DNA of 37,814 bases. Source: a virus. The notes beneath the pieces were generated by a model. It did no database searches, was not told the DNA's origin, and saw only the letters and a list, made by a program, of their open reading frames with translations. This document shows positions 29,370-37,241 of the stretch, in pieces; positions within the stretch are counted from its first letter, which is position 1, and each line of letters opens with the position of its first letter. A program made the translations under genes and the position numbers. The DNA is taken from the IMG/VR virus record IMGVR_UViG_3300038696_000312, positions 1 to 37,814 of that record, one strand, 5' to 3'.

Positions 29370-30091
29370 CACACGAACGCCCCTTTCGCCCGCTTCTCGG
29401 CGGTCATCATTTTCTCGGCATATTGAACATAATTGTCCCCGCCATTGTACCCCTTGGCGATAGCCTCCCAATCGGATCGCGCGAGGGCAGTCAAAAGATT
29501 GTTTCGCTTTAAGTAGCGAATAGCGGCCTCGAGATGAGCCTCCTCGCCCTCATAGAGCTCCTCAATCATGTGGAACGTGTCTCGATACCCGAGAGAGGTC
29601 GCGTTCTCGCCGAGGATTTGAAACCCGCCATATGATGCGCCGGCGAGAGCTCCCTCCGCATATTGGTAAGCGGTCGCGAGCATCTCCCATTGGCCTTGCT
29701 CGCTCTCTTTGTAAGGATGCCACTCATTCGGGTCGATGCGAATGTCTCGCGTAAGGCGGCGCCACCGGCGATAGGATAGCGGGATTTGTATTTTCTCGCC
29801 GTTCCACTGCCAGTCAAAAAGGCGACCCGTGAGAGTGCCTTTTGTGTTTCTGTGGACAACATGCGGTTCGTATAAGATTTTAAGCCGGCCGCTTGCATCA
29901 AAGCCCTCTCCGCTACTCTCAACGATATAGAACGCCTTGAGTTGCTCGGGCCGACAACCGAGCGCGCGAGCGGCTTCCCTGAAATCCTGCAGGGTCAAAC
30001 CTTTCACGCTTTTGCGGCGCATTTTAACAAGCGCCGCGACTCGCTCTTGGTCGGCGAGGAGGCGTCGTTTTCGTTGAAGGTAACGGAGCAA
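29369..30091 (-). CDS. Endolysin, N-acetylmuramidase (DUF3380 family)
   Basis: 240 residues from TTG 30091, with GAGGAGG nine bases upstream. The DUF3380 domain is clear: QLKAFYIVESSGEGFDASGR with catalytic-type Glu 58, then LKILYEPHVV, SYGGFQILGENATSLGY and WEAIAKGYNGGDNYVQYAEK. It cuts the glycan strand of peptidoglycan. There is no signal peptide or SAR anchor, so it needs a holin to leave the cytoplasm. The N-terminal 25 residues are very basic (LRYLQRKRRLL), beyond the usual family start. Confidence 0.9.
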   Translation of the reverse strand: MLRYLQRKRRLLADQERVAALVKMRRKSVKGLTLQDFREAARALGCRPEQLKAFYIVESSGEGFDASGRLKILYEPHVVHRNTKGTLTGRLFDWQWNGEKIQIPLSYRRWRRLTRDIRIDPNEWHPYKESEQGQWEMLATAYQYAEGALAGASYGGFQILGENATSLGYRDTFHMIEELYEGEEAHLEAAIRYLKRNNLLTALARSDWEAIAKGYNGGDNYVQYAEKMMTAEKRAKGAFV

Positions 30092-30095
30092 AGGC

Positions 30096-30344
30096 CTAAT
30101 CCTCCTCGCTTGGCGCGGCGGCTGTCACATTCGCGCGCAACTTAGGGAGAACGGAGGTTTTCAAAACCCGAGCGCCCGAAACCGCCTCCGCTGTTCCTGC
30201 AGCATCCGGGAAGGCTTGAATCCATTCCTCAAGCTCGGCGACCGCGTTCTCTGTTGTCGCGATGAGCGATTTCGCCCATTCTTGACGCGCTGCGGTCGCA
30301 TCGGCGGCGGCTTTTTGAGCGGCCTCTTTTGCGGCTTTGTTCAT
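30096..30344 (-). CDS. Small helical protein before the endolysin, unknown
   Basis: 82 residues, AGGGAGT upstream of the ATG. Ala-rich, nearly all helical (NKAAKEAAQKAAADATAARQ) with one short weakly hydrophobic part and an acidic end. It lies four bases before the endolysin start. Not membrane-spanning by eye, so not an obvious holin. Confidence 0.68.
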   Translation of the reverse strand: MNKAAKEAAQKAAADATAARQEWAKSLIATTENAVAELEEWIQAFPDAAGTAEAVSGARVLKTSVLPKLRANVTAAAPSEED

Positions 30345-30345
30345 A

Positions 30346-30942
30346 TCAAATACTCCCTACTTTCCAAGCGAGCCCATTGCTCGCCCATTGAAACCATTTC
30401 ACGCGATAGCCCGTTTCGGCAAGAGGTCGAGCGGGGCCGTATGTGTCGCCATAAAGCCAAATTACGCCGCCGATGTTCGCTATTCCGACCATATGGTCGA
30501 GAACGTCCTCTTTCGGAGGGTGAACGATGGCTCGCCCTATGCTGTCGGGATGAATGCCCTCGGCGATGAGAAAGGCTTGAATTGTGAGAACGATGTCCTC
30601 GCAATCCCCGCGAAACTTTTCGCCGCTGGCGACTTCGACCTCGAAACTTTTCCACACGTCGCGAAAGTCTTTTCGGTATATCCAAGCGTCACGAACGAGG
30701 AGGTCGGCCCCTCGAACGTCCGACTCTGTTGGCTCTCGACCGAAAGCGTCAAACACCTCATCTCCGCACCATGTCGCCCATTTAGGCGGAGAACCGTCGC
30801 ATTCGGCGAGGCAATGGATGGCCTCGGGATTTGCTTCACAATAGGCCGCATCTTGTGCCATGCCGCGAACGGGTTCGGCTTTTTGAGCGTGAGCATGAGG
30901 GGCCATAAACAAGGCAATAATAAAGGCGACGACGACTTTCAT
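30346..30942 (-). CDS. Secreted transglutaminase-like cysteine peptidase (BTLCP, LapG-like)
   Basis: 198 residues with CGGAGAGA before the ATG. Signal peptide at 1-19 (MKVVVAFIIALFMAPHAHA). The papain-like triad of the bacterial transglutaminase-like cysteine peptidase family is visible: C114 in RGDCEDIVLTIQAFL, H150 in LDHMVGIA and D166 in WLYGDTYG. The best known member, LapG, is a periplasmic protease that cuts the large adhesin LapA off the cell surface. In this phage it lies between the tail tip and the lysis genes, so it would be made late and exported. It may shed surface adhesins or act on the envelope at lysis; the substrate is unknown. Three extra cysteines (35, 44, 48) occur near the N-terminus. 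Confidence 0.85.
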   Translation of the reverse strand: MKVVVAFIIALFMAPHAHAQKAEPVRGMAQDAAYCEANPEAIHCLAECDGSPPKWATWCGDEVFDAFGREPTESDVRGADLLVRDAWIYRKDFRDVWKSFEVEVASGEKFRGDCEDIVLTIQAFLIAEGIHPDSIGRAIVHPPKEDVLDHMVGIANIGGVIWLYGDTYGPARPLAETGYRVKWFQWASNGLAWKVGSI

Positions 30943-31002
30943 TTTATTCTCTCCGATCAGTTCTTTTTCGCCTATAGCGTGAACCCGTCCATCGTGGAAG
31001 GC

Positions 31003-34000
31003 CTAGCGCTTAAACTCTCGCCCCGAGAAAAACGATTGCTCAATCGAAAGCGTTTCGCCCGATGTAAATGTCGAGCCTGTTATGAGAACCTCAAGCGAGT
31101 AAGTATAAGTCCCCGATGCAGGCAAATCGTTGAAGTCAAAACCGAAAAAGCCCGTGTATTCGTCGCGATAGACATTGTTTCCATAGTCTTGTCTTTCAAA
31201 GACGCGAGGAACGGTTCCCGTCAAAAGAACGGTTCCGCCCCGCTTGAGCCTATATTCAAACGTACCCGCTCCGCCTGGACTGAATCCTGCATTTTTGAGA
31301 ATGCCGCTCGCGCGCATCTCGACACCGATACCGACCGAAAGGAAATTGAATTGAGCCGCGGCGAACCAAACACCGTCAACCATGCTTTGAGAACCGTTGT
31401 TCTGTTGGATTTCCCGCGTCGTTACGGCCCCGACTGCGAGGCTTTCCGTCGTCAATGTCCCGTTGATGATGACATCACCGTCGAGGACAATCTCGGTCGC
31501 CGATAGAATAATCGCCGACCCAAGTGTCGAACCATCGGAAAGCAGAACGATTGAAGCGTTGCCCGTACCGTCAACGGCAATCCCATAGGTCGCCTCGAGC
31601 TTTCCATCGACGCCGGCGATTGCTGTCGCGTTCGTCGTCACCGAGGCCTCAATCCCGTCAACCTCGGCCTCGAGTGTCGTCACCGCCGCTGCCCGAGCGC
31701 CCGTCTCATCGGCAATGGCTTGCGTGAGGGTTCCGACCGAGGCCATGTTCGTTTGAACATCTCCCTCGAGCGCCGTGATGTCGGCCTCCGCTGCAGCGAC
31801 CGCCGCCTCGGCGAGAGAGAGGTCGGCTTGTGTGCTGTTGATGTCGTTTTGAGCCGAGAGTAAATCCGCCTCCGCAATTGCGAGAGCTGATTCGGCGAGG
31901 TCGAGGTCGCTCGATACTGTTAAAACCGAGGCCGTGAGGGTCGAGACATCGGTCGCTCTCGCGCTTGTCTCATCGGCGATGGCTTGTTCGGCGGCGGATA
32001 TGTCCGCCGTGTTTGTTGATATAGCCCCTTGAGCGGTTGCGATCTCCGCCTCGGCATCGTCAAGGTCGCTCGAAATGGTCGAAACTGTCGCGGTAAGATT
32101 TGAAACCGATGTCGCTCTCGCGCTCGCTTCGTCTGCGATGGCTTGCTCGGCGCTCGTTATGTCTGCAGCATTTCCGAGAATGTCGCTTTCTGCATCATCA
32201 ACCCGAGCGCTTATTGTCGTGATTTGCTGCGCTTGAGCGGCGTCCGCTGCGACCGCCGCCGCGCCGACTTGCTGAATTGAGGCCTCCGCCGCTGTCAAAT
32301 CACCGTCAAGGGCTCCGATTGATGCGTTCAAAGTCGAGACATCGGTCGCTCTCGCGCTCGCTTCGTCTGCGATAGCTTGCGTGAGGGTTCCGACCGAGGC
32401 CATGTTCGTTTGAACATCTCCCTCAATAGCGGCGATGTCGGCCTCAACATCATCGAGCTCGGCGGCATTCGTTGAAACGCTGGCGCCGAGGGTCGTGATT
32501 TCCGAGGCCCGAGCGCTTGTCTCATCGGCGATGGCTTGCTCGGCGCTTGTGATGTCGGCCTCATTCGTTCCGACGCGCGCATCGAGGGCCGTGACGAGAG
32601 CCGCGTTTGCGCTGTCACCATCGGCGCGAGCGGTCGCCTCGGTCAAAATGTCCGCCTCGGCGTCTCCCATGCGTCCCGTGAGGAGCGTTAAGTCGGTTGC
32701 CACCGCCTCGACCGCTGTCGCCCTTGCTGTCGCTTCCTTGACGATGAGAGCGCCAGCCTCGAGCGCTCCGCCGCCCGGCGCGGCCTTTGCGAGAGCGACC
32801 TCTTTGATTGTGAACGAATTGTCTGCAGCGATGCGCGGGAACGTATGAAGGAAAAGACGCGAGATGAGTGTCTCGGTTTCCCAAAACACGCCGCCCAAGC
32901 CCGTTCCGCGAACTCTGAAAACGAAAACAGTCTCATCATCATGCGTTTGCACAATCGGAACGATAGGAAGCAAGTCGTCTTGCACCGAGTTCGCGCCGAG
33001 CCATCTCAAACAAAGCTCAAAAGGAACCGTCGTTTCGGGCCCGAGGGTCGCTTTTACGACAACATAATCCCACTTTTCGGGGTCGGTTAGCGCTATTTGT
33101 TTGGTGATATAGCCCCAAGCGCCAGCATTCGGAACGACTAGCATTCCCTCCCCGTCCACTGTCGCCGTTGCCCGAATGACGCCCCACCCGTGACTCGTGT
33201 TGTTTTCAAGGTTGAACTGATATTCGGGATGGAGCTCCGAAATCGAGTTCGCCTCACGCTCGACATCGGCGACCTCAAAGTCGGCGCTCAAAACGTCGAT
33301 TGATGTCGAGAGAGCCGCGTCTCTATCAGCCGAGGCTGCGTCGTTCGAGATGATTGTCGAGTCAACACCATCGACGCGCGCATCAAGCGACGTGATGTTT
33401 CCAGCGAGGGCGCTATCCTCACTCTCTCTTGTCGTCGCCTCATCAATTATAGCTTGAGCGTTCAACCCGTCGCCGGCGGTTCTGTCTGCAACCTCTTGAA
33501 CGAGGTCGCTCGCAACTTGGCTTATTGCAGCGATGCGGCTCGAGGTCTCGCTGTCGAGCTCGCTATCGAGCAAGGCGAGCGCCGAAACGCTATTCGCTAA
33601 CGAGGCCGTAAGGCTGGCAATATCGCTTTGAGCTTGAGCCAATGAAGCGCCAGCCGCACTATCAAACGAAATTAGATCGGGGGCTGTTGCGCCTGGCCCT
33701 TGCCCGACGATTGCACCCGCGACGAACTCGCTCGCCGCCGTAAAGGCCGACCATCCCGACCAATCGGAGACACGCTCGCCGAATGTTCCCCGCCATCGCG
33801 CAACATATCCCTCGGAGGGCAACAGGGGCGAGGTTTTGACCGTCAGCGCACCTGCAGGCATAGAAAGCGCAATCCCCGAGCCTGTCGGGGCTCCTGTCCC
33901 GTCATTCGGGAACACTTCAATCTCAACGGTCGGCGGAATCTCATCATCGAAAGCCGCGTTCGTAAATATCGCAACGGGAACCTTCACGCCCGAGGCGCTT

Positions 34001-35544
34001 ATGTCGATGACGGGCGAGATAGTTAGCGCCGGCGGTTGAATGCGAGGAATTGCCGTGGTTCCGTCTGGTGACGACGTGTCGGGAATAGCTGCATCGGTCG
34101 AGGTCCAAGCGCTGTCACTTGCGTCAACTTCAAAGGATTGCACCGTCACCGAGAGCGTTTCGGGGTTTAGGCTTGGCGAGCCTATAACCTCGAACACCTT
34201 ACCCGCGCCGAACTTGCCGCCCGTCCGAATGAACCAATCGCCTTCCTCGAGCTCAATCGCTTTCAAAACATAAACGCCGGTTAGGGTCGCCTGTCTCCGC
34301 TCTCTTTTTGCATACAAGAGCGCCAAGCGTTGAGCGCGCTCGACATCGGTCTCCATTTCAAGATTGAGCGTGACAATCTTTGTCTCTCCGCCATCATCGG
34401 CGGTCCATTGGGTATTTGATATTTCGGGGTAATCAATCGGCTGGTAATTGTTGAGCTTGTCTTGATATGTTCCCCTAACACCGCTGAGGAGCTCGCCCCA
34501 TGAGCGTTTAGGCTCATAGGTTTCGGGGATGCCCTCAATGATGTCGCCCTCGGCGAGCGTCATAACTGGAACTTTTGCCTCGCCAGATACGACGGAGACA
34601 CGACCGCCGAAATCTGCAGGCCGAGCATTCATCGCGCGGCATAGGTCGAGAATGTTGTCTTTGTGCGCTCTGTCGGCGAATAGAAAACCATTCGCCTCAT
34701 ATCGCTTTTGAGCCGAGGTCGAGGTCGAAACTAACTCATCACAAGCGTTTCCTTGAGAGAGAACCCTATCGAAAGGGAGCTCATCCATTTTCAAGCCGAT
34801 GCCGAAATGAGGCCGAGCATCGAGGGCCGTGTGATAGCGGCCTAATTGATAATGATCGAGAACGACTTGAGGGTTCGTCGAAACCTCCCATGTGTTCGGG
34901 TCATAAATGCGATGAGAGCCGGCTCCGCCCGCTGTCGTGTCTTTTCGGCGGTCATAGAACTTGGTTCCGTCATTCTCGAAAAACATGTCGGGCGGATAGG
35001 GAACCGAATCAGTGTCAAACCTCAACTCAACAATGACATAAGCGCAACCTGCGCCGACCGATGAAAGTTTATAAGCCCCGTTTCGCGTGTTGAGGAGCGT
35101 ATCTGCTTTCTGTCCGGGTCGCCCGTCGTAATATGTGACATAGGATTGACCAAGTTCGGTCAATTGCACCCGCTGCCCATGATTGAGCGTTCCGCTCCAT
35201 ATCTCACGACCGCCCGAGGAGACCGACCTCAAAGGCCCCATCGGCCCCTCACCTAAATAGATGATTTGATAAAGGCGTTCGTTCTTAGCGCCCGAGGTGA
35301 ACCAATCGACGAGAACGCCGCCATTCCCTCGCCGCCCGATTTGAACACGCCGAGGCGCATCCGAGGCGAGGTCCATGTCGATAAGCGTACCTTGAGGGCG
35401 AGGCGCGTTTGACTTTGATGTCGCCGCGCCAATGACCGCCGCCGCTAAGGCCTGCAGGGCGATTTTGACAATCGCCTGTTTAACGCCCTCTTTTGCAAGC
35501 CATGCAGCGGCGGCTTTTGCTGCGACGATTGCGGCCTCGGCCAT
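31003..35544 (-). CDS. Tail tip / central fibre protein (J-like, GTA megatron-like)
   Basis: 1,513 residues, three bases after the peptidase gene. Residues about 1-470 are the tail-tip core (SDAPRRVQIGRRGNGGVLVD, then an EGDWFIRTGGKFGAGKVFEV element at about 430-450, tail_3-like). About 500-620 is fibronectin-like and Pro-rich. About 640-750 and 930-1330 are long Ala/Asp/Ser-rich coiled-coil repeats (AIADETSARA units), interrupted at about 750-930 by a beta domain resembling a carbohydrate-binding module. About 1335-1513 is a beta-rich tip (DUF1983-like start at DGTGNASIVLLSDGSTLG), the likely receptor-binding end. Internal 50-bp repeats may allow length changes. Confidence 0.9.
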   Translation of the reverse strand: MAEAAIVAAKAAAAWLAKEGVKQAIVKIALQALAAAVIGAATSKSNAPRPQGTLIDMDLASDAPRRVQIGRRGNGGVLVDWFTSGAKNERLYQIIYLGEGPMGPLRSVSSGGREIWSGTLNHGQRVQLTELGQSYVTYYDGRPGQKADTLLNTRNGAYKLSSVGAGCAYVIVELRFDTDSVPYPPDMFFENDGTKFYDRRKDTTAGGAGSHRIYDPNTWEVSTNPQVVLDHYQLGRYHTALDARPHFGIGLKMDELPFDRVLSQGNACDELVSTSTSAQKRYEANGFLFADRAHKDNILDLCRAMNARPADFGGRVSVVSGEAKVPVMTLAEGDIIEGIPETYEPKRSWGELLSGVRGTYQDKLNNYQPIDYPEISNTQWTADDGGETKIVTLNLEMETDVERAQRLALLYAKRERRQATLTGVYVLKAIELEEGDWFIRTGGKFGAGKVFEVIGSPSLNPETLSVTVQSFEVDASDSAWTSTDAAIPDTSSPDGTTAIPRIQPPALTISPVIDISASGVKVPVAIFTNAAFDDEIPPTVEIEVFPNDGTGAPTGSGIALSMPAGALTVKTSPLLPSEGYVARWRGTFGERVSDWSGWSAFTAASEFVAGAIVGQGPGATAPDLISFDSAAGASLAQAQSDIASLTASLANSVSALALLDSELDSETSSRIAAISQVASDLVQEVADRTAGDGLNAQAIIDEATTRESEDSALAGNITSLDARVDGVDSTIISNDAASADRDAALSTSIDVLSADFEVADVEREANSISELHPEYQFNLENNTSHGWGVIRATATVDGEGMLVVPNAGAWGYITKQIALTDPEKWDYVVVKATLGPETTVPFELCLRWLGANSVQDDLLPIVPIVQTHDDETVFVFRVRGTGLGGVFWETETLISRLFLHTFPRIAADNSFTIKEVALAKAAPGGGALEAGALIVKEATARATAVEAVATDLTLLTGRMGDAEADILTEATARADGDSANAALVTALDARVGTNEADITSAEQAIADETSARASEITTLGASVSTNAAELDDVEADIAAIEGDVQTNMASVGTLTQAIADEASARATDVSTLNASIGALDGDLTAAEASIQQVGAAAVAADAAQAQQITTISARVDDAESDILGNAADITSAEQAIADEASARATSVSNLTATVSTISSDLDDAEAEIATAQGAISTNTADISAAEQAIADETSARATDVSTLTASVLTVSSDLDLAESALAIAEADLLSAQNDINSTQADLSLAEAAVAAAEADITALEGDVQTNMASVGTLTQAIADETGARAAAVTTLEAEVDGIEASVTTNATAIAGVDGKLEATYGIAVDGTGNASIVLLSDGSTLGSAIILSATEIVLDGDVIINGTLTTESLAVGAVTTREIQQNNGSQSMVDGVWFAAAQFNFLSVGIGVEMRASGILKNAGFSPGGAGTFEYRLKRGGTVLLTGTVPRVFERQDYGNNVYRDEYTGFFGFDFNDLPASGTYTYSLEVLITGSTFTSGETLSIEQSFFSGREFKR
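31718..31767. repeat. 50-bp direct repeat in the tail-tip gene, copy 1
   Basis: Identical to 32375-32424, 657 bases away. It encodes the same peptide in the coiled-coil section (about residues 1259-1275, VQTNMASVGTLTQAIADE type). Recombination between the copies would delete 219 codons in frame. Confidence 0.92.
32375..32424. repeat. 50-bp direct repeat in the tail-tip gene, copy 2
   Basis: Second exact copy (about residues 1040-1056). Spacing of 657 bases is a multiple of three, so an exchange keeps the frame. Shorter shared stretches also occur near 31940, 32112 and 32340. Confidence 0.92.
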
Positions 35545-35546
35545 AT

Positions 35547-35954
35547 TTAACCCACCTTAAACGCGCGAGTTGCGCTCTTGATTGGAACATGAACCAACCC
35601 GAAACGAGAGGGGCCGACGCATGTGTGACCGTTTACGATGGCGACGAACTCTCCATCCTCTCCATCGCATAGCACGGCGTCCCCTCTTTGAGCGAGGGCG
35701 ACATCAATTTCAGGAAGGCGCGCGGCTATCATATCGCCGAGGCTGTCAAATCCATTTTTCTTGATGATGCGAGCCGCCGAGATTGGCCCGTCATATTGCC
35801 CTCGAACATCGCTCGCCACGTCGTCGCCAGTCATGGCGAGAACCGCATCGGCTCCGAAAATGACGCAATCGTGAACGCCCCATTCGTGAACGGAAACGCT
35901 GCGCTCGATGCCAATATCGACGAACCTTTTCTCCCAATCCTCAAAGCGCCCCAC
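35547..35954 (-). CDS. NlpC/P60-like tail peptidase
   Basis: 135 residues from GTG 35954, chosen for AAGGGTGG just upstream; GTG 35963 is the alternative. WGVHDCVIFGADAVLAMTG places the catalytic Cys at the start of a helix, and RGDAVLCDGEDGEFVAIVNG then HTCVGPS follows the DUF6950/NlpC-P60-type fold of phage and GTA tail peptidases. It stands between the hub and the tail tip, the same place as the GTA peptidase, and probably opens peptidoglycan during entry. It overlaps the hub gene by a few bases. Confidence 0.82.
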   Translation of the reverse strand: MGRFEDWEKRFVDIGIERSVSVHEWGVHDCVIFGADAVLAMTGDDVASDVRGQYDGPISAARIIKKNGFDSLGDMIAARLPEIDVALAQRGDAVLCDGEDGEFVAIVNGHTCVGPSRFGLVHVPIKSATRAFKVG

Positions 35955-36618
35955 TATAACCACCCTTGTTCAATATCTGCCCCAATATGCCGCTATAAGA
36001 ACCGCCGCTCGATGCGCCGGCATGACCTGGCACGTTCACCCATTTAGTGCCGAAAGGTATTTGTTGGCTCGGCTTAACGCCCGTGTTCGAGAAAAACGTG
36101 TCGCCGGTGTTTCTTAGTCTCTGCGATTGGTCCGAGCATGTTGAAAAGTTTCGCTCGAGAGCTCGGAATGTTCCGCCCTCGCAACTTAGCGTTATCATTG
36201 AGGGCGCCCCGATTTGCTCGGTCGTTCCAACTTTATCCATTTTCCCCCGCCACTCGAAAAACGTGTCGATAACCTCGAGGCGATCGGGGTTCAATAGCAA
36301 GCCGATGAATCGGGCTGGCCGTTGATGCCAAGTGTTATCCAACAGTTTCCCGACAAAGGTCGCGTCATCATCGGCCTCTCCGCCATCAAAAGCAAACCTC
36401 AAAGGCTCGGGGACAAGCGCATTCGAGCCGCTTATCTCGCCAGAAACGCGCCAATTGTCGGGGGCTTTCTCGTAAACATGGCCCTCATGCGAGATGTCCC
36501 CATCCCGTGAGCAACACCTCAACGTCTCCTCGGCTGTCTCGAGCGTCAAGAGCCAAGCGATAGACACGCGCCCCGCTCTAAGCGCCTCGCGGCCTGCTGT
36601 CGTCAATGGTCTAGGCAA
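35941..36618 (-). CDS. Tail hub protein (DUF2163-like)
   Basis: 225 residues from TTG 36618 (GAGG upstream), overlapping the distal tail gene by eight bases. Features of DUF2163: early IAWLLTLETAEETLRCCSRD, a middle LLDNTWHQRPARFIGLLLNP and late ITLSCEGGTFRALERNFSTC before a QRLRNTGDTFF element. The GTA homologue forms the hub between tail tube and tip. The end is Gly/Ser-rich. Six cysteines suggest possible metal or iron-sulfur binding as reported for GTA hub proteins; this is only by analogy. Confidence 0.83.
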   Translation of the reverse strand: MPRPLTTAGREALRAGRVSIAWLLTLETAEETLRCCSRDGDISHEGHVYEKAPDNWRVSGEISGSNALVPEPLRFAFDGGEADDDATFVGKLLDNTWHQRPARFIGLLLNPDRLEVIDTFFEWRGKMDKVGTTEQIGAPSMITLSCEGGTFRALERNFSTCSDQSQRLRNTGDTFFSNTGVKPSQQIPFGTKWVNVPGHAGASSGGSYSGILGQILNKGGYSGAL

Positions 36619-37240
36619 TTGGGGCCTCGTCTTGTTTCGCTCGGAATGAAAGCGTTTTCTTTACCGTGTAAGGCTCGGACATTTGCAGCGTGTTCGCTAC
36701 CATTTTGAAAAGCCCCGTCGCTGCATAGAGATTGCCGTTCGGCGATGCTGCCATCAACGGAGCTGGCGGGTATGTTCTTAAGCGAGTGCGCGACGAGAAA
36801 ACCGCCTCAATCTCCTCAACCTCGCCAACATATCGCGCGCCCGTGGCGCTGTCATAAGCGACCATATCGCCAACCGCTGCATATGGCGAAACACCTGCAG
36901 GATAATCTACGAGAACTTTGTTCCCCTCCGTCACTGTCTCGATAATTGTAAAAATGAGGGCGGGGTCGTTCGCCTCGGCTCTAAACAAAGGCGCTTTTCT
37001 ATCGGGGCGATATGCAGAAAAGTTTTCTTTCGCGCCCCGTCGGCGGTTCACCCATGACGTGAGGAGCCGCCAATTCTCGGGGCTCAAGTTCTCATATCGA
37101 AAGTCGATTTCCCAATACGGAGCGCCAAGCTCGATGACTGGCCCCGTTCCATTGCGAGAGAATTGTTGTGTCTGTCGTTCCACAATCCGCCAAGTGCAAG
37201 ATTTAAGGCCCTTTGTGATCATTATTTCACCCGCCGCCAT
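36611..37240 (-). CDS. Distal tail protein (Dit-like, gene transfer agent type)
   Basis: 209 residues directly after the tape measure (stop at 37242). WRIVERQTQQFSRNGTGPVI and WEIDFRYENLSPENWRLLTS, then WVNRRRGAKENFSAYRPDRK, resemble distal tail/DUF2460-type proteins that form the ring ending the tail tube. The C-terminal part is beta-rich with VEEIEAVFSSRTRLRTYPPA. Order tape measure, this protein, DUF2163 hub, peptidase, tip equals that in the Rhodobacter gene transfer agent. Confidence 0.78.
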   Translation of the reverse strand: MAAGEIMITKGLKSCTWRIVERQTQQFSRNGTGPVIELGAPYWEIDFRYENLSPENWRLLTSWVNRRRGAKENFSAYRPDRKAPLFRAEANDPALIFTIIETVTEGNKVLVDYPAGVSPYAAVGDMVAYDSATGARYVGEVEEIEAVFSSRTRLRTYPPAPLMAASPNGNLYAATGLFKMVANTLQMSEPYTVKKTLSFRAKQDEAPIA

Positions 37241-37241
37241 C

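Noticed and set aside
30337-31506. Plus-strand open frame of 389 codons
   Set aside because: Lies antisense to the BTLCP peptidase and the end of the tail-tip gene, both of which have clear domains; the translation is Arg/Ser/Cys-rich without any family pattern.
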